Source: CAYLLT01 sp964591605 (GTDB lineage Bacteria > Planctomycetota > Phycisphaerae > UBA1845 > PWPN01). From it: a stretch of DNA of 16,961 nucleotides. The translations under genes and the position numbers were made by a program. The stretch covers positions 1-16,961 of the forward strand of contig CAZQEN010000152.1 in assembly GCA_964591605.1 (NCBI GenBank). The letters run 5' to 3'. The number at the start of each line of letters is the position of its first letter. Position 1 is the stretch's first letter. Positions 14,102-16,961 of the stretch are shown piece by piece. The notes beneath the pieces were generated by a model, which worked only from the letters and a program-made list of their open reading frames with translations, had not been told where the DNA came from and ran no database searches.

Positions 14102-15079
14102 ATGAACGTGATGCCGGCAACACCTCCATCTTCGAGAAGAACGACACGCGCCAATGCGTCTCCGGCCTTCACCCTCATCGAGGTCCTCGTCGTTGTGGCC
14201 ATCATCGCTCTGCTGGCCGCCGTCCTGATCCCCTCCCTGCAGCGGGCACGGACCCAGGCCAAGCTCACCATGTGCAAAGCGAATGCGAAGCAGATCGCAT
14301 ACACGCTGAACATGTACCAGAACGAAAACAAGGGTCTGGTACCCATCCTGTTCAATTACTTCGCCAGCGAGTGGTACCCCGACTCGCAGGGCGTCAAGTC
14401 CTACGCCCGGCTCTGCTGGCTCTCCGTCGCATTCCGGCAGTACGATCGCGCCACCATCCGTCTGAAGGAGATCGTCCGCGCCTACGGCCCCCTGAACCCC
14501 GAAGACTACTGGCCGATCCCCAAGCGCGATGACTATGAAGATCACGTCATGCCCGCTCACTATGCCTGCCCCTTCGAGAGAGAGCGGGGCACCGGCTACG
14601 ATCGGGCCTATTCGGATGCCCGATTTGACTACTGGAACTGGACCGGCCGGTTCGAGAGCTATCACACCTGGTTCCACGACGGCGTGATGATCCGCAACCA
14701 GCCCGTCAACGGAACCTCCTGGCCGGGCGGGCCCGGACCCGACCTCAAGGGTATCCCCCAGTATTCGGCCTTCACGTTCAATCGCAAGGAGGAACCGGGA
14801 CAGAGCCCCACCAACGACAGGACCCGCAAATACGCCCATCGGCTCTGGAAGCTCGGAAGAGAAGCCGCCAGAAAGTACCAGACCGGCAGCCTCTCCGAGA
14901 TCGCCGTCGTCTACTGCGCCCAGGGAGAACACATTCAATGGCCGCAGAGTGGCGGCGCCTCGAGAATCGGCCGTGCGAACGTCGGGAGTCACGCCACCGG
15001 CCGTGGCGGCGGAACCAACGTCATCTTCGCGGACAGCCACGTCGAATGGGTCGTCGGCACGCGCATCGGACTGCCGTGA
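14102..15079 (+). CDS. Type IV pilin/pseudopilin-like protein 2
   Basis: Predicted 325 residues. The N-terminal SPAFTLIEVLVVVAIIALLAAVLIPSL segment is a prepilin helix with E27 conserved at position +5, but the residue before the cut is A22 rather than the usual Gly. The C-terminal end carries GGTNVIFADSHVEWV (N306 to V317), the form taken by the planctomycete prepilin-like family, with DS in place of DG. The central region is rich in aromatic residues (YWNWTGRFESYHTWFHDGV). GGAG at 14091-14094 is 7 bases upstream. It is 26 bases upstream of the glycoside hydrolase, in the same direction. It differs strongly from prepilin 1 outside the N-terminal helix. Confidence 0.88.
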   Translation: MNVMPATPPSSRRTTRANASPAFTLIEVLVVVAIIALLAAVLIPSLQRARTQAKLTMCKANAKQIAYTLNMYQNENKGLVPILFNYFASEWYPDSQGVKSYARLCWLSVAFRQYDRATIRLKEIVRAYGPLNPEDYWPIPKRDDYEDHVMPAHYACPFERERGTGYDRAYSDARFDYWNWTGRFESYHTWFHDGVMIRNQPVNGTSWPGGPGPDLKGIPQYSAFTFNRKEEPGQSPTNDRTRKYAHRLWKLGREAARKYQTGSLSEIAVVYCAQGEHIQWPQSGGASRIGRANVGSHATGRGGGTNVIFADSHVEWVVGTRIGLP

Positions 15080-15105
15080 TCCCGCACGGCAGATGGGGAG
15101 AGCAG

Positions 15106-16899
15106 ATGCACATCTCGCGATGGGCTACCGCGGCGGCGCTCTGCCTGGTGGCCGCTGCGCCCCCTTCCCGCACCCATGCCCAGTGCGGCAACATCCATTC
15201 TCCCTACGGCATCAACGCCCATGCCCCGGTCGGCAGCCACCTCACCCAGGTGTTCGACAAGGTGCACGCCGCGGGCATCGGCTGGGTGCGGATCGATTTC
15301 AACTGGTTCGCCATCGAGTTCAACCAGGACGCGTTCAACTGGGGCCCGTATGACGCAATTGCCGCCGCCGCGGAGGTTCGCGGGCTGCGCGTCTTCGCGA
15401 CCCTGGCCTACACCCCGCAGTGGGCGACCGCCGGCGCTCAGCAGACCGGCGTGCCCGCCAATCCCGCCGACTGGTACGATTTCTGCTTCCGCGCTGCCCA
15501 GCGGTACCCCTCGATCCAGCACTGGGGCATGTGGAACGAGGCCAATCTCGACCAGTTTTGGGAGGGTACGCGTCAGCAGTACATCGACATCATCCTCAGG
15601 AACGGCGCCGACGCCATTCACGCCGCCAACCCGGCGGCCAAAGTCTGCGCTCCTGAGATGGCGCATCTGACCTCAGGAGATCAGGACTGGTACTATTGGC
15701 TGCGCGACTCCATCAATCAGGCCGCCGGCAAGATCGACATCGTCACCCATCACCTGTACGACTCCGACGGTCACAGCGACGTCACGACCAAGCTCGCCGG
15801 CACGACGACCTTCGGGACCAATCCCGATCTCTGGACGCTCGTCGCCCCGTCCGTCCGTGAAGTCCTCGTCAACACCGGCTGGCTCGGCAGCCCGTTCTGG
15901 CTCACCGAAACCGGCTGGGGCTCCGATGACGTGGGCGAAGCCGATCAGGCGGCCTACTACACCGGCCTGCTGGCCGACTGGTTCACCGGTCTGCCCAACC
16001 GCAACTGGCTGCACCGGATCTTCTTCTACGAGATCCAGGACGACCCCACGCCGGGCATCACGAAGTGGGGCATCCTCCGCTCCGATCTCTCCGAGAAGCC
16101 GTCGTACCTGAGCTATCAGAGCTTCATCACCGCCCACCCGCCCGCGCCGGTGCCTCCGTGCCCGGCACACAGTCCGAGCCCGGCCCACGAGGCGACGGGC
16201 GTCAGCATAAGTGCCGATCTCACCTGGTCGCCCGGGGCATTCGCCGTCTCGCATCAGGTCTGTTTCGGCACCGCCAATCCCCCCGCGCTGGTGGGCACGC
16301 AGGGAGGCTCCACCTACGAGCCGGGCCCCCTCGACCCGCTCACCACCTATTACTGGCGAATCGACCAGGTCAACGCCGTCGGCACCACCCCCGGCAGCGT
16401 CTGGAGCTTCATCACCACCGCGGGCAGCCCGCCGGCCCAGGCCGCCAACCCATCCCCGCCGCATCTCGCCTCGAACGTCAGCCGCACGCCGCAACTCACC
16501 TGGACCCCCGGCAGCGGGGCAACCGCCCATCGCATCTACCTTGGTTTCACGAGCCCGGGAACCCTGCAGGGCACCCAATCCGGCACGGCCTTCAACCCCG
16601 CAGCGCTCGCCGGCCGGATGACCTACTACTGGCGCATCGACGAGATCAACGCGGCCGGAACGACCACCGGCAACGTCTGGAGCTTCACCACCGGCGGGAT
16701 TCGCTCCGACTTCGACAACGATCAGGACGTCGATCAGACCGACTACAGCGTTCACCAGCTCTGCATCTCCGGCAACGGCCTGCTCTACCCGGCCGGCTGC
16801 GAGCCCGCCGACTTCGACGCCGATGGCGACGTCGACAGCGCCGATCTCGGCGAATTCCTCGACTGCATGCGTGGCCCGGACCTCCCGCCCGGATGCTGA
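15106..16899 (+). CDS. Secreted clan-A-type glycoside hydrolase with two FN3-like repeats and a dockerin-like tail
   Basis: Predicted 597 residues. A signal peptide (1-25, cut probably after THA) is followed by a TIM-barrel domain (about 28-340). The clan-A acid/base is seen as E145 in MWNEAN and the nucleophile as E268 in LTETGWG, as in GH5/GH39/GH53-like beta-glycosidases; the family and substrate cannot be fixed. After a proline-rich linker come two FN3-like repeats (about 352-437 and 446-530), both ending in TYYWRID.(V/I)NA.GTT.G.VWSF. The C-terminus has two EF-hand-like loops, DFDNDQDVDQTD (535-546) and DFDADGDVDSAD (569-580), the form of a type I dockerin module. GGGGAG lies 5 bases upstream of the ATG at 15106. 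Export and the dockerin-like tail suggest attachment to a surface complex or calcium-dependent folding. Confidence 0.88.
   Translation: MHISRWATAAALCLVAAAPPSRTHAQCGNIHSPYGINAHAPVGSHLTQVFDKVHAAGIGWVRIDFNWFAIEFNQDAFNWGPYDAIAAAAEVRGLRVFATLAYTPQWATAGAQQTGVPANPADWYDFCFRAAQRYPSIQHWGMWNEANLDQFWEGTRQQYIDIILRNGADAIHAANPAAKVCAPEMAHLTSGDQDWYYWLRDSINQAAGKIDIVTHHLYDSDGHSDVTTKLAGTTTFGTNPDLWTLVAPSVREVLVNTGWLGSPFWLTETGWGSDDVGEADQAAYYTGLLADWFTGLPNRNWLHRIFFYEIQDDPTPGITKWGILRSDLSEKPSYLSYQSFITAHPPAPVPPCPAHSPSPAHEATGVSISADLTWSPGAFAVSHQVCFGTANPPALVGTQGGSTYEPGPLDPLTTYYWRIDQVNAVGTTPGSVWSFITTAGSPPAQAANPSPPHLASNVSRTPQLTWTPGSGATAHRIYLGFTSPGTLQGTQSGTAFNPAALAGRMTYYWRIDEINAAGTTTGNVWSFTTGGIRSDFDNDQDVDQTDYSVHQLCISGNGLLYPAGCEPADFDADGDVDSADLGEFLDCMRGPDLPPGC
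16144..16166. repeat. Palindromic repeat phrase inside the glycoside hydrolase linker
   Basis: GCGCCGGTGCCTCCGTGCCC at 16144-16163, continuing with GGC, differs by a single inserted T from the hairpin phrase at 1566-1587 in non-coding DNA. Here it encodes APVPPCPA, the linker between the catalytic domain and the first FN3-like repeat. Either an intergenic repeat was absorbed into the gene, or proline-codon use produces the likeness by chance. Confidence 0.5.
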
Positions 16900-16939
16900 C
16901 CCGCCGGCGGCAATGACGAAACCAGAGTGGGTCCGTGAC

Positions 16940-16961
16940 ACGTTGGGCGGGGTGGCATGGG
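16940..16961. repeat. Partial palindromic repeat at the window end
   Basis: After the glycoside hydrolase stop, the final bases contain GGGTGGCATGGG (16950-16961), the same core as at 35-46 in the window's first repeat. The element is cut by the window edge, so its second arm cannot be seen. Together with the GCCGGCGG stretch at 16902-16909 it is the only visible structure after the gene. Confidence 0.5.

Noticed and set aside
14938..15105. Upstream extension of the glycoside hydrolase frame
   Set aside because: It overlaps the end of prepilin 2 in another frame. The ATG at 15106 has a good ribosome-binding site and starts a clear signal peptide.

Overview
The window is GC-rich, gene-dense bacterial DNA that reads as planctomycete, most likely a Phycisphaerae-like or uncultured lineage. 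Several signs point this way: a PSCyt1/PSCyt2(DUF1549)/PSD1(DUF1553) protein and a DUF1501 protein, two H-x-DG-type prepilin-like proteins, a CxxCGY...CPECG zinc-ribbon membrane protein, a secreted glycosidase with a dockerin-like tail, and intergenic regions full of short palindromes of the 'GGCACGGGC...' kind. I found no tRNA, rRNA, CRISPR array, transposase or phage gene.

Layout. Positions 1-241 hold palindromic repeats. A uronate isomerase-like amidohydrolase (242-1510) and a cytoplasmic beta-propeller protein (1738-2952) follow, separated by a GTGAGAAA-type repeat locus. Positions 2953-3549 form a 597-bp non-coding stretch with a REP-like cluster and a nested 157-bp inverted repeat. Then comes the large secreted PSCyt/PSD1 protein (3550-6951). 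A convergent zinc-ribbon membrane gene (7798-6923) and a three-gene toxin-antitoxin-like operon (DUF433, small antitoxin-like protein, PIN/VapC toxin; 8028-8892, with a good sigma70-type promoter at 7919-7948) separate it from its usual partner, the Tat-exported DUF1501 protein (8926-10395). After a 34-bp tandem repeat lie two minus-strand nitrilase-superfamily amidases (11456-10605 and 12640-11786), separated by a second GTGAGAAA-type locus. Divergent from them is a tight four-gene cluster (12803-16899): prepilin-like protein, membrane-anchored tetra-CxxC protein, prepilin-like protein, secreted glycoside hydrolase.

How the genes may work together. The uronate isomerase homologue, the outward-facing PSCyt/PSD1-DUF1501 pair and the glycoside hydrolase fit polysaccharide or uronic-acid use, but no gene here fixes a substrate. 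The toxin-antitoxin and zinc-ribbon block looks like a later insertion into the PSD1-DUF1501 pair. The most unusual material is non-coding: several repeat families fill nearly every intergenic gap, and in at least three places they appear to extend into reading frames (the end of the isomerase, the C-terminus of the zinc-ribbon protein, and possibly the N-terminus of a nitrilase). No single element can be called a new system from sequence alone. The three-gene toxin-antitoxin operon and the repeat-built gene ends are the best leads.
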